Shown: positions 25,838-35,461 of the stretch, in pieces
How the letters are laid out: the number at the start of each line of letters is the position of its first letter
Position numbering within the stretch: the stretch's first letter is position 1
Origin: an uncultured Bacteroidales bacterium
GTDB lineage: Bacteria; Bacteroidota; Bacteroidia; Bacteroidales; Bacteroidaceae
NCBI GenBank assembly: GCA_937995875.1
Contig: CALKIW010000040.1
Location: 1 to 64,000, forward strand
Direction: 5' to 3'
Length of the DNA: 64,000 bases
Made by a program: the position numbers and the translations under genes
The notes under the pieces: model-generated
The model's input: only the letters and a program-made list of their open reading frames with translations
Database searches by the model: none
What the model was told of the DNA's origin: nothing

Positions 25838-27451
25838 ATGGCAAAGTTTGACAAATCCGTATTGGAAAAATACGGCATTACAGGTACTACAGAAGTAGTT
25901 TACAATCCCTCCTATGAGGTACTGTTTGAAGAAGAGACAAAAGAAGGCCTCGAAGGCTTCGAAGTTGGTCAGGAAACAGAACTTGGCGCAGTAAACGTAA
26001 AGACAGGCGTTTACACCGGTCGCTCTCCTAAGGATAAGTTCATCGTTGACGATGAGAATTCTCACGACACCGTATGGTGGACATCAGACGAATATCCAAA
26101 CGACAACAAGAAAGCTTCCAAAGAGGCTTGGGCTGCCGTAAACGAACTGGCTAAGAAAGAGCTTTCCAACAAGCGCCTTTTTGTTGTTGACGGCTTCTGC
26201 GGTGCCAACAAAGACACCCGCATGAAGATTCGCTTCATCGTGGAAGTAGCATGGCAGGCTCACTTCGTTACCAACATGTTCATCAAGCCTATCAACCAGG
26301 AAGAACTCGATCAGGAGCCGGACTTCATCGTTTACAATGCCTCTAAGGCTAAGGTTAAGAACTACAAGGAACTCGGTTTGAACTCAGAGACCGCTGTAGT
26401 GTTCAACGTAACAACCAAGGAGCAGGTAATCATCAACACATGGTATGGTGGTGAGATGAAGAAGGGTATGTTCTCCATGATGAACTACTACTTGCCATTG
26501 AAGGGTATTGCTTCCATGCACTGCTCTGCCAACACCGACCTTAACGGTGAGAACACCGCTATCTTCTTCGGTCTCTCCGGTACAGGTAAAACCACCTTGT
26601 CTACCGACCCGAAGCGTCTCCTCATTGGTGACGACGAGCACGGATGGGACGATAAGGGTGTGTTCAACTTCGAAGGTGGCTGCTATGCAAAGGTTATCAA
26701 CCTCGACAAGGAGTCTGAGCCCGACATCTACAACGCTATCAAGCGCAACGCTCTTCTTGAGAACGTTACCGTAGATGCTAACGGTAAGATCGACTTCACC
26801 GATAACAGCACCACAGAGAACACTCGCGTTTCTTATCCTATCAACCACATTAAGAACATCGTTAAGCCTATCTCAGCCGGTCCCGCTGCAAAGCAGGTTA
26901 TCTTCCTGAGCGCTGACGCATTCGGTGTATTGCCTCCCGTATCTATCCTGAACTCAGAGCAGACCAAGTATTACTTCCTCTCTGGCTTCACCGCAAAGTT
27001 GGCAGGTACAGAGCTTGGCATCACAGAGCCTACTCCTACTTTCTCTGCTTGCTTCGGTCAGGCATTCCTCGAATTGCATCCTACAAAGTATGCTGAGGAG
27101 CTTGTTAAGAAGATGGAGAAGAACGGTGCTAAGGCATACTTGGTGAACACAGGTTGGAACGGTACCGGCAAGCGTATCTCTATCAAGGATACACGTGGTA
27201 TCATCGACGCCATCCTCAATCACTCTATTGATTCAGCTCCTACCAAGACTATTCCTTTCTTCAACTTCGTAGTTCCTACAAAGCTGGAAGGTGTAGACAC
27301 CAACATTCTCGATCCACGCGACACATACGCTGACGCTTCACAGTGGGAAGAGAAAGCTAAGGACTTGGCCGGACGCTTCATCAAGAACTTCAAGAAGTAC
27401 GAAGGAAACGAAGCCGGCAAGGCTCTCGTTGCTGCTGGTCCCCAGCTGTAA
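25838..27451 (+). CDS. pckA: Phosphoenolpyruvate carboxykinase (ATP)
   Basis: 537 residues. It interconverts oxaloacetate and PEP with ATP/ADP; in succinate-forming Bacteroidetes it mainly fixes CO2 onto PEP. Motifs: YTGRSPKDKFIVDD, the kinase-1a loop GLSGTGKTTLS (about 245-255), metal-binding GDDEHGWDDKGVFNFEGG, and NTGWNGTGKRI. Codon use differs from its neighbours: it favours GGT, GTT, TCT, CTT and GCT where flanking genes use GGC, GTG and CTG, as expected for a very highly expressed gene. It has its own promoter and terminator. Confidence 0.97.
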   Translation: MAKFDKSVLEKYGITGTTEVVYNPSYEVLFEEETKEGLEGFEVGQETELGAVNVKTGVYTGRSPKDKFIVDDENSHDTVWWTSDEYPNDNKKASKEAWAAVNELAKKELSNKRLFVVDGFCGANKDTRMKIRFIVEVAWQAHFVTNMFIKPINQEELDQEPDFIVYNASKAKVKNYKELGLNSETAVVFNVTTKEQVIINTWYGGEMKKGMFSMMNYYLPLKGIASMHCSANTDLNGENTAIFFGLSGTGKTTLSTDPKRLLIGDDEHGWDDKGVFNFEGGCYAKVINLDKESEPDIYNAIKRNALLENVTVDANGKIDFTDNSTTENTRVSYPINHIKNIVKPISAGPAAKQVIFLSADAFGVLPPVSILNSEQTKYYFLSGFTAKLAGTELGITEPTPTFSACFGQAFLELHPTKYAEELVKKMEKNGAKAYLVNTGWNGTGKRISIKDTRGIIDAILNHSIDSAPTKTIPFFNFVVPTKLEGVDTNILDPRDTYADASQWEEKAKDLAGRFIKNFKKYEGNEAGKALVAAGPQL

Positions 27452-27551
27452 TCTCGTTTTGTGTTCTTCTCTTGGAAAAGGAGGTTTGGAAGAAGCATTC
27501 TCCTATTCTTTCTGTCCAAGCGTTAGAATCTAAACACACGATAAACATCAT

Positions 27552-27586
27552 AGGCTTGTCTCTATTTGGAGGCAAGCCTTTTTTGT
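27552..27586 (+). terminator. Intrinsic terminator of pckA
   Basis: AGGCTTG (27552-27558) pairs with CAAGCCT (27573-27579) and is followed by TTTTTTG. Confidence 0.8.
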
Positions 27587-27700
27587 TTATAGATGGATAA
27601 GGCAGTCGGAAAGCCCTTGCAAGCTCATGCCTGAACACTGTTTATTAAAATTCAACACGTAAGCCTCTAAAGAGCGAAATAGGACTGACCGAATATCAGA

Positions 27701-27788
27701 GCATGATTAACAGAAGATCGATAAGCAATCAACATGACAACAACACATGACTGACAAGACAACGACACATGATTATCAAGCAACGGAG
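27701..27788 (+). repeat. Degenerate tandem array, about four 22-bp units
   Basis: Successive 22-base blocks start at 27701, 27723, 27745 and 27767. ACACATGACTGACAAG and ACACATGATTATCAAG are exactly 22 bases apart, and the other blocks match loosely (catga, caac). Weak as a repeat on its own; recorded because the period matches the other arrays. Nothing else is seen between the pckA terminator and the ncRNA promoter. Confidence 0.4.
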
Positions 27789-27965
27789 AAGATTGACTAA
27801 AGTCGTAAAGGGTTGCTATTGTGGCTGTTTAAAGTAGTTAAAAGCGCAAAGCCAGCATATTACAGGTAAAACGGCCGAAACTCCCACTCTCACTGTACTC
27901 GCGACAGTCTGAACATTGATTTAAATCAAAAAGAACTATTAAAACCGTTAAAACTTGCAATATTA

Positions 27966-27997
27966 TTTGGTGTGTTCGAGCACAATACCTATCTTTG
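27966..27997 (+). promoter_or_regulatory. Bacteroidetes-type promoter of the orphan transcript
   Basis: TTTG (27966-27969), 20 bases, TATCTTTG (27990-27997): exact consensus with no coding gene within 1 kb downstream. Confidence 0.72.
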
Positions 27998-28002
27998 CAA
28001 TG

Positions 28003-28219
28003 TCTTCGTGAGAAGATTCACATAAAGTTTCATTAGGTTAGTAGTTTGATAGATTTTTTAAGGTAAAGATTAGGATTATGTTATTAGATTTTGAATCAGT
28101 CGTGATGTCTGTATGAAGTCATTTTGATGACTATTCTTAGTATTATTGCTTTGGTAATACAGACATCCGTTAACATTATTCTTACCAAAAAGCAGTGTGA
28201 GTGATCATACTGCTTTTTT
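28003..28219 (+). ncRNA. Candidate structured non-coding RNA (~215 nt), class unknown
   Basis: Bounded by a consensus promoter (27966-27997) and a strong terminator (28187-28219), with no credible open reading frame. Visible structure: hairpin TCTTC-GTGA-GAAGA near the 5' end; a perfect 11-bp stem GATGTCTGTAT (28104-28114) with ATACAGACATC (28157-28167); inside it AGTCAT-TTTG-ATGACT (28117-28132) and a weaker second arm, giving a multi-branch loop. It lacks the tmRNA, RNase P and SRP signatures. The size and free-standing promoter fit 6S RNA or one of the RNA motifs predicted in Bacteroidales, but I cannot assign it to either. The 5' end is estimated from the promoter. Confidence 0.6.
28187..28219 (+). 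terminator. Intrinsic terminator of the orphan transcript
   Basis: AAAAAGCAGT (28187-28196) pairs with ACTGCTTTTT (28209-28218), with further TG/CA pairing inside; followed by TTTTTTGTTTTT. Confidence 0.85.
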
Positions 28220-28440
28220 GTTTTTATACGACCATCCCAAAATCACGGGGCACGAGAACTGGTGTCCGAATATTTAAACAAAACCCAACACTCTGACTGC
28301 CAATCTGCTATCCACGCCGAGCACTCTCCCTTCCCGCTGAATACAGAGTTTACAATCCGGCAATGGAATAAAAAAGTCCCTCTTAAACTTATGATCTACC
28401 TTACAGGCTTGATCACGCTCTCATCAAAGTCTTTTGAAAT

Positions 28441-28825
28441 ATAAAAATAAATTACCACTTTTCCATCATTATTTTCGAAGCATCCAGCGCGAAAAGGGCT
28501 ATGTTTCCACCCGCATTATTCATTTTCACAACGTAAAAGCAGGCTCGTTTGTAGGTTTTGTACTCCGCCATGCCATGGCGGAGCCCTGACCGCGATGCGA
28601 CTAAAGCCTAACCGCATTGCGACTAAGGCTCATCGGTACTGCGGTTAGGCCCTTCTCGCACTGCCATTCCATATCTAACCGCGAATGGCTGAATAAGGCA
28701 CGTAAAAAGACATTTGCAGAAACCGTTGATTATCAATAAACTACGAATTTCGCAAATTTTACGAATTTCAGAGCGGGAGTAAAATTATTTTGAAATAAGC
28801 GAAAACTAAAGGGGTGTTTGTAAAG
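28441..28825 (+). repeat. Dispersed ~386-bp repeat, copy D
   Basis: Runs from ATAAAAATAAATTACC to GTGTTTGTAAAG. It contains the stem CTCCGCC-ATGCCAT-GGCGGAG and 22-bp units opening CCTGACCGCGATGCG, CCTAACCGCATTGCG and CTCATCGGTACTGCG. GCCTAACCGC and GCGGTTAGGC pair over 10 bp. The remaining bases of 28220-29057 show no gene I can support. Confidence 0.88.
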
Positions 28826-29057
28826 AAAAATAGGGATAAATAAAACATTCTAAACAGTGACTGATCGGCCAAAATAACAGCTCCTGACAGTGCCCAACAC
28901 AGAGAAGAACACAAGCTGCGAATTATGACATTGCAATATCTAAACAAACTTAAAAAACGATATGTAAATCAATATTTTGCATAATAAACAATTAAAATCC
29001 ATCATAAATTGAATTATTCTAAGTAAATTTGCAGCTAAATTCATTAAAAAGCGCGCA

Positions 29058-30425
29058 ATGATTAAGAAGCTATTGTCATTTGTCATCATGGTTTCTGCCG
29101 TGTGTCTACTATCTTCTTGCTTGAAAGATAACGACGACGAGGTGACATACCATGAGGATACCGCAGTGACGGCGTTCAAACTCGCCACCCTGAAAAGACA
29201 ACTCACCACCACCGCTAAGGACGGCGTTACCGACAGTTCGTACACCGTCGCCTTCAATGCCGGCGAATATGCGTTCTATATCGACCAAAATCTCAAACTG
29301 ATATACAATCCGGACTCCCTGCCCTGCGGCACGGACGCATCGAAAGCCATAGCCTCCATCACATCGAAGAATGGCGGCGTTATCGTGTTGAACTATAAAA
29401 ACAAAACGGGAAGCGACAGTCTGGTTTATTATAAGCAGAAAGATTCTCTCGACTTCTCCATGCCCACGCACCTCCGTGTCTACAACATGAAAAACACTGC
29501 TTACCGCGAATACACGGTAAAGGTGAACATTCATCAACAGATGGGAGACGAAATGCCTTGGAACGGCAGCAGCCAAGACGCGCTGTCGGCAGTGGGCATG
29601 CGGAAAATCGTTGAAAACAACGGAAAGATGTTCCTCTTCGGCACAAGCAACGGACAGACCATTGGTTTCGGGCAGAACAATGACTCTTTTGTACAGCTCA
29701 ACGGCCAATTCTCAGCCGACGCATACCAAAACGTGGTGGCCATGAAGGGATTTCTCTATCTGGCAGACAATGGCAACATCCTGCGTTCTGCCGATGGCAA
29801 CACATGGAACATCGTTGGACCGACCAATGGCATAACCCGACTGATCGGGGCAAGCGACAGCAAAATCTATGCGCTGACAGCTGCAGGCATCGTCTCGTCG
29901 GCCGACAATGGCGCTACATGGGTGGCCAACGATTTAGACGACGACAAGGCCAACCTGCCTACGGAAAACATCAACTTCGTATGTATTCCCTCGCAGGCCA
30001 ACAGCCAAACCAACAGTCTGATACTCGTGGGAACGCATAACGGCAAAACCGTGATATGGCGAAAAGTGGAGGAAAACGACGCCAACGCCCAGAATCAGCC
30101 ATGGGCCTTCTATCCCCAAGACAGCTACAACAAGCACACGCTCCCCACATTGCAAAACCTACAGGTCATTGCATACGACAACGCCCTGCTGGCATTGGGC
30201 ACAGGCTGCAAGGCTTTCTACGTGAGCAAAGACGAAGGGCTGACATGGCTCGAAAGCAAAACCTACACTCTGCCCGACAATTTCACCGCAGCCGGAAAGC
30301 CCTTTGCGATGAGCCGCAATGACAAAAACATGATATACATCTCTCTATCCGACGACACAAAGGTGTGGACCGGGCGTATCGCCAGACTGGGATGGAAAGA
30401 CGTACAAAAGAAATTCACCGAATAA
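29058..30425 (+). CDS. DUF6242-type lipoprotein with beta-propeller-like repeats
   Basis: 455 residues. The signal peptide MIKKLLSFVIMVSAVCLLSS ends at lipobox Cys21 followed by Leu-Lys-Asp-Asn-Asp, so it is a lipoprotein, probably surface or periplasmic. An N-terminal domain (about 30-160, with TVKVNIHQQ resembling a pre-propeller strand domain) is followed by repeats such as LRSADGNTWNIVGP, SADNGATWVAND and VSKDEGLTWLES. These are Asp-box motifs (S/T-x-D-x-G-x-T/S-W) of sialidase-like propellers. It fits the DUF6242 family of Bacteroidales. Ligand unknown. The DUF6089 gene begins 2 bp after its stop. Confidence 0.85.
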   Translation: MIKKLLSFVIMVSAVCLLSSCLKDNDDEVTYHEDTAVTAFKLATLKRQLTTTAKDGVTDSSYTVAFNAGEYAFYIDQNLKLIYNPDSLPCGTDASKAIASITSKNGGVIVLNYKNKTGSDSLVYYKQKDSLDFSMPTHLRVYNMKNTAYREYTVKVNIHQQMGDEMPWNGSSQDALSAVGMRKIVENNGKMFLFGTSNGQTIGFGQNNDSFVQLNGQFSADAYQNVVAMKGFLYLADNGNILRSADGNTWNIVGPTNGITRLIGASDSKIYALTAAGIVSSADNGATWVANDLDDDKANLPTENINFVCIPSQANSQTNSLILVGTHNGKTVIWRKVEENDANAQNQPWAFYPQDSYNKHTLPTLQNLQVIAYDNALLALGTGCKAFYVSKDEGLTWLESKTYTLPDNFTAAGKPFAMSRNDKNMIYISLSDDTKVWTGRIARLGWKDVQKKFTE

Positions 30426-30427
30426 CC

Positions 30428-31105
30428 ATGAGGCATCTGCTCATCTTCATCATGATGTTGGGATCTGTCACTCAGCTGAGCGCACAGAGCGACCCGGAAT
30501 ATCGCATGGAGATTGGAGTGGGTGCAGGACTCAACGGATACATCGGCGATTTCAACGGAAACCTCACCAAAGACCTGCAACCGATGGCTACGGTCTTGGC
30601 ACGATATGTTTTCAATCCCTATATGGGACTGCGCATGAACGTGAGCTACGGCACCTTGAAAGGCTCGTCGGCAGATGTAGAAACATTCTATCCCGATTAT
30701 GCCGAAACGCCCTACACGTTCAAGAACACGCTCTACGACGCGTGTCTGACCTATGAATACAACTTCCGACCATACGGAACAGGGAGAGACTACCGAGGTG
30801 CCAAACGCTTCACCCCCTTTGTCTTCGCAGGCATCGGTGGCACATACGCCGACTGCGGCGATAAGGATAAGTTCACATTCAACGTGCCCTTGGGGCTTGG
30901 GGTGAAATACAAGATGGGTGAGCGCACGAATCTCGGACTGGAATGGGCCATACACTTCTCACAGAGCGACGAGCTCGACGGTGTGAAAGACCCTTACTAC
31001 GTGAAAAGCAGCGGACTGTTCAAGAACACCGACTGCTACACTGCACTCCAGCTCACGTTCACCTATAGCTTTATGGCAAAGTGCAAGACGTGTAACAAGG
31101 AGTGA
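30428..31105 (+). CDS. DUF6089 family outer-membrane beta-barrel protein
   Basis: 225 residues from MRHLLIFIMMLGSV; a longer in-frame start at 30365 overlaps the upstream gene and lacks a signal peptide at its terminus. The signal peptide ends near LSAQ. The mature part alternates aromatic and glycine-rich strands (GVGAGLNGYIGDFNG, FVFAGIGGTYADCG, LQLTFTYSF), typical of an OMP barrel. It ends KCKTCNKE. DUF6089 genes commonly precede uppS and bamA in Bacteroidetes, as here. Role unknown; possibly envelope assembly. Confidence 0.85.
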   Translation: MRHLLIFIMMLGSVTQLSAQSDPEYRMEIGVGAGLNGYIGDFNGNLTKDLQPMATVLARYVFNPYMGLRMNVSYGTLKGSSADVETFYPDYAETPYTFKNTLYDACLTYEYNFRPYGTGRDYRGAKRFTPFVFAGIGGTYADCGDKDKFTFNVPLGLGVKYKMGERTNLGLEWAIHFSQSDELDGVKDPYYVKSSGLFKNTDCYTALQLTFTYSFMAKCKTCNKE

Positions 31106-31247
31106 CGCGAAAGGCTGGCAGCGACGGCCGATGCTTAAAATCCGCCGGCATGCCCAAGCATTTTAAATTCCCCATAACCGACCGGCAAAACCATCTGAAA
31201 GGTCAAAGGTCACTGTATAAAGAAACGCTGCTCAAAGCAAGAGAAAT

Positions 31248-31991
31248 ATGGCAGAACTCGATATGACAAGAATTCCCCGCCACATCGCCATTATTATGGA
31301 CGGTAACGGACGATGGGCGGCAGAACAGGGAAAAGAACGCAGCTACGGCCATCAGGCCGGAGTGGACACCGTGCGCCGTATCACCTCAGAGTGTACGCGG
31401 CTCGGAGTGAAATTCCTCACGCTGTACACATTCTCTACCGAAAACTGGAATCGTCCGGTAGACGAGATCAGTGCGCTCATGGGACTGGTGTTAAGTTCTT
31501 TGGAAGAAGACATCTTCATGAAGAACAACGTTCGTTTCCGGGTGATTGGTGAAATAGAACGTCTCCCAAATGCCGTTCAAACCAAGCTACAGGAAACCAT
31601 AGACCACACTGCCCAAAACTCTGCCATGACGATGGTTGTGGCCCTGAGCTACAGCTCACGATGGGAGATTACAAAGGCGGCAAAAGAGATTGCCGATGAA
31701 GTGAAAAGTGGGAAATTGGCGGTCGGCGACATTACCGAGGAGACTGTCAGCAACCATTTGGCTACCAATTTCATGCCCGCCCCCGACCTGCTCATACGAA
31801 CGGGCGGCGAGCTGCGCATTTCGAACTATCTGCTCTGGCAAATAGCTTATACGGAACTGTATTTCTGTGACACCTATTGGCCGGCTTTTACCGAGCAGGA
31901 TTTGCAAAAGGCCATCCTCAGTTACCAAAACAGACAGCGTCGTTTCGGAAAGACAGAGGCTCAGGTGGAACAGGAAAACGATAAAGGATAA
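31248..31991 (+). CDS. uppS: Isoprenyl transferase (undecaprenyl diphosphate synthase)
   Basis: 247 residues. A cis-prenyltransferase that adds isopentenyl units to farnesyl diphosphate to make the C55 carrier lipid for peptidoglycan and O-antigen. Motifs: HIAIIMDGNGRWAAEQGK (catalytic Asp in MDGNGRW), YGHQAGVDTVR, LYTFSTENWNRP, and RTGGELRISNYLLWQ with YTELYF for substrate and Mg binding. The start could also be the second Met (31263), closer to the usual N-terminus. It is followed by bamA. Confidence 0.95.
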   Translation: MAELDMTRIPRHIAIIMDGNGRWAAEQGKERSYGHQAGVDTVRRITSECTRLGVKFLTLYTFSTENWNRPVDEISALMGLVLSSLEEDIFMKNNVRFRVIGEIERLPNAVQTKLQETIDHTAQNSAMTMVVALSYSSRWEITKAAKEIADEVKSGKLAVGDITEETVSNHLATNFMPAPDLLIRTGGELRISNYLLWQIAYTELYFCDTYWPAFTEQDLQKAILSYQNRQRRFGKTEAQVEQENDKG

Positions 31992-32066
31992 AAGGGTAAA
32001 ACAAGTTAAAGAGTTAAAAAGGTGCTCATGGCAAACCATGCTTCCGGCACTCAATTCCTACAGAAA

Positions 32067-34691
32067 ATGCATCATACAAAGAATAAGATATTTGCAGCGC
32101 TCATAGCTATGACGTGCTGCGTAGGCGCAAAAGGACAAGACAAGATTCTTTATCCCGACATCACTTATGCCGGAACACCACGCGAAGTGGTCATCGGAGG
32201 ATTCAATGTCAGCGGTATGGAGGGGTACGAAGACTATATGCTCACCGGTATTTCGGGACTGGCTGTAGGGCAGCGTATATCTATTCCCGGCAGCGAAATC
32301 ACGGATGCCGTGAAGCGTTATTGGAGACACGGCCTGTTCTCTGATGTGAAAATTGCCGCCGATTCCCTGGTGGGCAATAAGATTTATCTGCACATAGCAC
32401 TGAAGCCCAGACCCCGCGTGTCGGAAATAAACTATATCGGACTGAAGAAGAGCGAGCGGGAAGACATGGAGAACAAGCTCGGTATGATCAAGGGCGGACA
32501 GATAACGCCCAACATGATAGACCGTGCAAAGATACTGGCCAAGAAATACTTTGACGACAAAGGGTTTAAAAACGCTGACATAGACATTCAGCAACGCGAT
32601 GACATTACGGGCAAAAACCAAGTGATTCTGGACGTTATCATCGACAAAAAACAAAAGATGAAGGTGCGCAACATCATCATCGAAGGCAACGAGAAACTCA
32701 AGGATTCAAAGATAAAAGGTAAGCTTTTCAGCAAAGGCGTGTTTGCAAAGACCCACGAGGCCGGCAAGCTGTCCTCTTTCCTGAAGTCGAAGAAGTTTAC
32801 GCCCGAACGTTGGAAAGAAGATAAAAACAAGCTCATCAACAAATATTACGAACTGGGTTACCGCGACGCAGTGATTCTGAAAGACAGCGTGTGGAATGCT
32901 GATGACAAGCACGTTAATGTATATATAAAGGTGGATGAGGGACAGCAATATTATATCCGAGACATCCATTGGGTTGGAAACACGGTCTACAACTCCGACC
33001 ATCTCAGCGCATTGCTGGGCATGGAAAAAGGAGACGTGTACAACCAGAAACTCATGGACAAGCGTCTTCTCGAAGACGATGATGCAGTGGGCAACCTTTA
33101 TTATAATCACGGATACGTGTTTTCCCAGATTCAACCCACTGAGGTGAATATTGTCGGCGACTCCATCGACCTCGAAATGCGCATCATGGAGGGTCCGCAG
33201 GCCCACCTGAGCCATGTGCGGATCAATGGTAACGACCGCCTCTATGAAAATGTGGTGCGTCGCGAATTGCGCACCAAGCCGGGCGACTTGTTCAGCAAAG
33301 AGGCACTGATGCGTTCCGCACGTGAGCTGGCTTCCATGGGGCATTTTGACCCGGAAAAGATTGACCCGAAAATACAACCGAACTATGAGGACGGCACAGT
33401 GGACGTAAACTGGAACTTGGAACAGAAGTCCAACGACCAGATTGAGTTCTCGTTGGGATGGGGACAGACTGGCATCATCGGCCGGGTAGGCCTCACACTC
33501 AACAACTTCTCCATGGCCAACCTCTTCAACAAGAACAAGGAGCATCGCGGCATCATGCCTATCGGCGACGGCGAGAAGCTGTCGCTGGGCGTGCAGACCA
33601 ACGGTACTTATTACCAAAGCTACAACGCCAGCTACTCCACCAACTGGTTTGGAGGAAAACGCCCCATACAGTTCTCGTTCGGTGTGTTCTACTCGAAGCA
33701 GACCGACGTGTCGAGCAACTATTACAACTCTGCGTGGCGCAACAACTATATGTACAGTCTGATGGGGTCGAGCAGCTATGGCTACAACTACACCAACTAC
33801 GAAAACTATTACGACCCGGACAAATACGTGAGACTTTTCGGTGCTAATTTAGGCTGGGGAAAGCGCCTTCGCTGGCCGGACGACTACTTCATGTTGGGAC
33901 TCCAACTGTCGTACACCCGCTACATGCTGAAGAATTGGAGATACTTCCCGGTTACCACCGGAAGCTCCAACAACCTGAATCTCAGCATTTCGCTCAGCCG
34001 TTCATCGACCGACAACCAGCTGTTCCCACGTCGGGGGTCCGACTTCTCCGCCAGCCTCACCATTACTCCGCCTTGGTCGAAATGGGATAAAAAGGATTAC
34101 AAAAACCTCGCTACAAACCCCAATTCTCCCAACTACGTACAGGAGCAAAAGGAAAAATTCAAATGGATTGAATATCATAAATGGAAGTTCAAGGCCCGCA
34201 CCTTCACCGCACTCACCAGTGCGAACAAGTGCTTTGTGCTGATGACGCGCATCGAATTTGGTTTACTCGGCTCCTTTAACAAATACAAGAAGACGCCCTT
34301 CGAGACTTTCTATATGGGTGGTGACGGTATGAGCGGATATTCTACAAGTTATGCCACAGAGACGATTGGGCTTCGAGGATACGAAAACGGCTCACTGACG
34401 CCATGGAGATCTGAGGGGTATGCATACGACCGTTTCTCTCTGGAGCTTCGCTATCCGTTGATGCTCGGCAACACCACCATCTACGCCCTATCCTTCCTGG
34501 AGGGCGGTAACGCATGGACAGATACGAAGAAATTCAATCCCTTCGATATGAAACGCTCGGCCGGAGTGGGTGTACGCATCTTCCTTCCAATGGTTGGTTT
34601 GATGGGTATCGACTGGGCATACGGCTTCGATAAAGTGTTTGGAACAAAAGGCGGAAGCCAATTCCACTTCGTGTTGGGTCAGGAGTTCTAA
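32067..34691 (+). CDS. bamA: Outer membrane protein assembly factor BamA (Omp85)
   Basis: About 874 residues from MHHTKNKIFAALIAM, whose signal peptide ends near GAKGQ; the in-frame ATG at 32022 gives a weaker signal. Five POTRA domains span roughly 25-430 (for example VSEINYIGLKKSERED, VRNIIIEGNEKLKDSK, IHWVGNTVYNSDHLSA, SHVRINGNDRLYENVVRRELRT). A 16-stranded barrel follows, with the Omp85 VRGF-like element as LRGYENGS and a C-terminal ending in Phe (FVLGQEF). It inserts beta-barrel proteins into the outer membrane. It lies directly upstream of three Skp/OmpH chaperone genes. Confidence 0.95.
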   Translation: MHHTKNKIFAALIAMTCCVGAKGQDKILYPDITYAGTPREVVIGGFNVSGMEGYEDYMLTGISGLAVGQRISIPGSEITDAVKRYWRHGLFSDVKIAADSLVGNKIYLHIALKPRPRVSEINYIGLKKSEREDMENKLGMIKGGQITPNMIDRAKILAKKYFDDKGFKNADIDIQQRDDITGKNQVILDVIIDKKQKMKVRNIIIEGNEKLKDSKIKGKLFSKGVFAKTHEAGKLSSFLKSKKFTPERWKEDKNKLINKYYELGYRDAVILKDSVWNADDKHVNVYIKVDEGQQYYIRDIHWVGNTVYNSDHLSALLGMEKGDVYNQKLMDKRLLEDDDAVGNLYYNHGYVFSQIQPTEVNIVGDSIDLEMRIMEGPQAHLSHVRINGNDRLYENVVRRELRTKPGDLFSKEALMRSARELASMGHFDPEKIDPKIQPNYEDGTVDVNWNLEQKSNDQIEFSLGWGQTGIIGRVGLTLNNFSMANLFNKNKEHRGIMPIGDGEKLSLGVQTNGTYYQSYNASYSTNWFGGKRPIQFSFGVFYSKQTDVSSNYYNSAWRNNYMYSLMGSSSYGYNYTNYENYYDPDKYVRLFGANLGWGKRLRWPDDYFMLGLQLSYTRYMLKNWRYFPVTTGSSNNLNLSISLSRSSTDNQLFPRRGSDFSASLTITPPWSKWDKKDYKNLATNPNSPNYVQEQKEKFKWIEYHKWKFKARTFTALTSANKCFVLMTRIEFGLLGSFNKYKKTPFETFYMGGDGMSGYSTSYATETIGLRGYENGSLTPWRSEGYAYDRFSLELRYPLMLGNTTIYALSFLEGGNAWTDTKKFNPFDMKRSAGVGVRIFLPMVGLMGIDWAYGFDKVFGTKGGSQFHFVLGQEF

Positions 34692-34809
34692 AGCCCTTGC
34701 CCTCCTACCACTCCCCGAAGAAAGTGACGTTCCACTGCAAGCAGCGAGTAACTTTATTGCAGTTTATCCCGTCTTAACTATTGCATAGACTTTAAAAAAA
34801 GAATCAGTT

Positions 34810-35361
34810 ATGAGAAAGATAATCAACAAAACAATGGGCAAGAGCATGCTGAGAGCGTGTTTGCTGCTTTCCCTATTAGCACTTTTACCCATCAAAGGAA
34901 GTGCGCAGAAGTTCGCGCTCATCGACATGGAGTATGTTCTGAAGAACATTCCGGCCTATGAACGTGCCAACGAACAGCTCAACCAGATTTCAAAGAAATG
35001 GCAGGCAGAAGTCGAAGCGCTCAACACCGAAGCCGGAACGATGTATAAGAATTATCAAAACGAAGTAGTTTTCCTATCCCAAGAGCAAAAGAAAGCAAAA
35101 CAAGAACAGATCATGGGCAAGGAAAAGGAGGCTTCAGAACTCAAGAAAAAATACTTCGGTCCGGAGGGAGAGCTCTTTAAAAAGAGAGAAAGTCTGATGA
35201 CACCCATACATGAGGAAATATACAACACCGTCAAAGAGATTTCCGAACTGCGTGGCTACAGTCTCGTGCTCGACCGTGCTTCCGACACCGCCATCATATT
35301 CGGGTCACCCAAAATTGATATTTCCAACGAAGTATTAGATAAATTGGGCTATGGCAGATAA
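34810..35361 (+). CDS. OmpH/Skp family periplasmic chaperone, paralogue 1
   Basis: 183 residues. Positively charged start and signal peptide (LLLSLLALLPIKGSAQ), then KFALIDMEYVLKNIPAYERANEQL and a long charged coiled coil (about 50-130) in the Skp pattern, ending DISNEVLDKLGY. Skp trimers hold unfolded outer-membrane proteins in the periplasm and pass them to BamA. First of three tandem paralogues between bamA and murI. Confidence 0.92.
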   Translation: MRKIINKTMGKSMLRACLLLSLLALLPIKGSAQKFALIDMEYVLKNIPAYERANEQLNQISKKWQAEVEALNTEAGTMYKNYQNEVVFLSQEQKKAKQEQIMGKEKEASELKKKYFGPEGELFKKRESLMTPIHEEIYNTVKEISELRGYSLVLDRASDTAIIFGSPKIDISNEVLDKLGYGR

Positions 35362-35461
35362 GCCGAACGGTCGAGTCGCAATAAAACAGAATACACACAA
35401 ATGCCCTTCAAGGCATATCAACATACAAAGAATAACTAATAATTAAACAATAAGAAGAAAA

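Noticed and set aside
28262..28444. Possible 60-residue gene near repeat copy D
   Set aside because: No ribosome site, no recognisable domain, and it ends in the repeat's left edge. Its composition looks like ordinary intergenic sequence.
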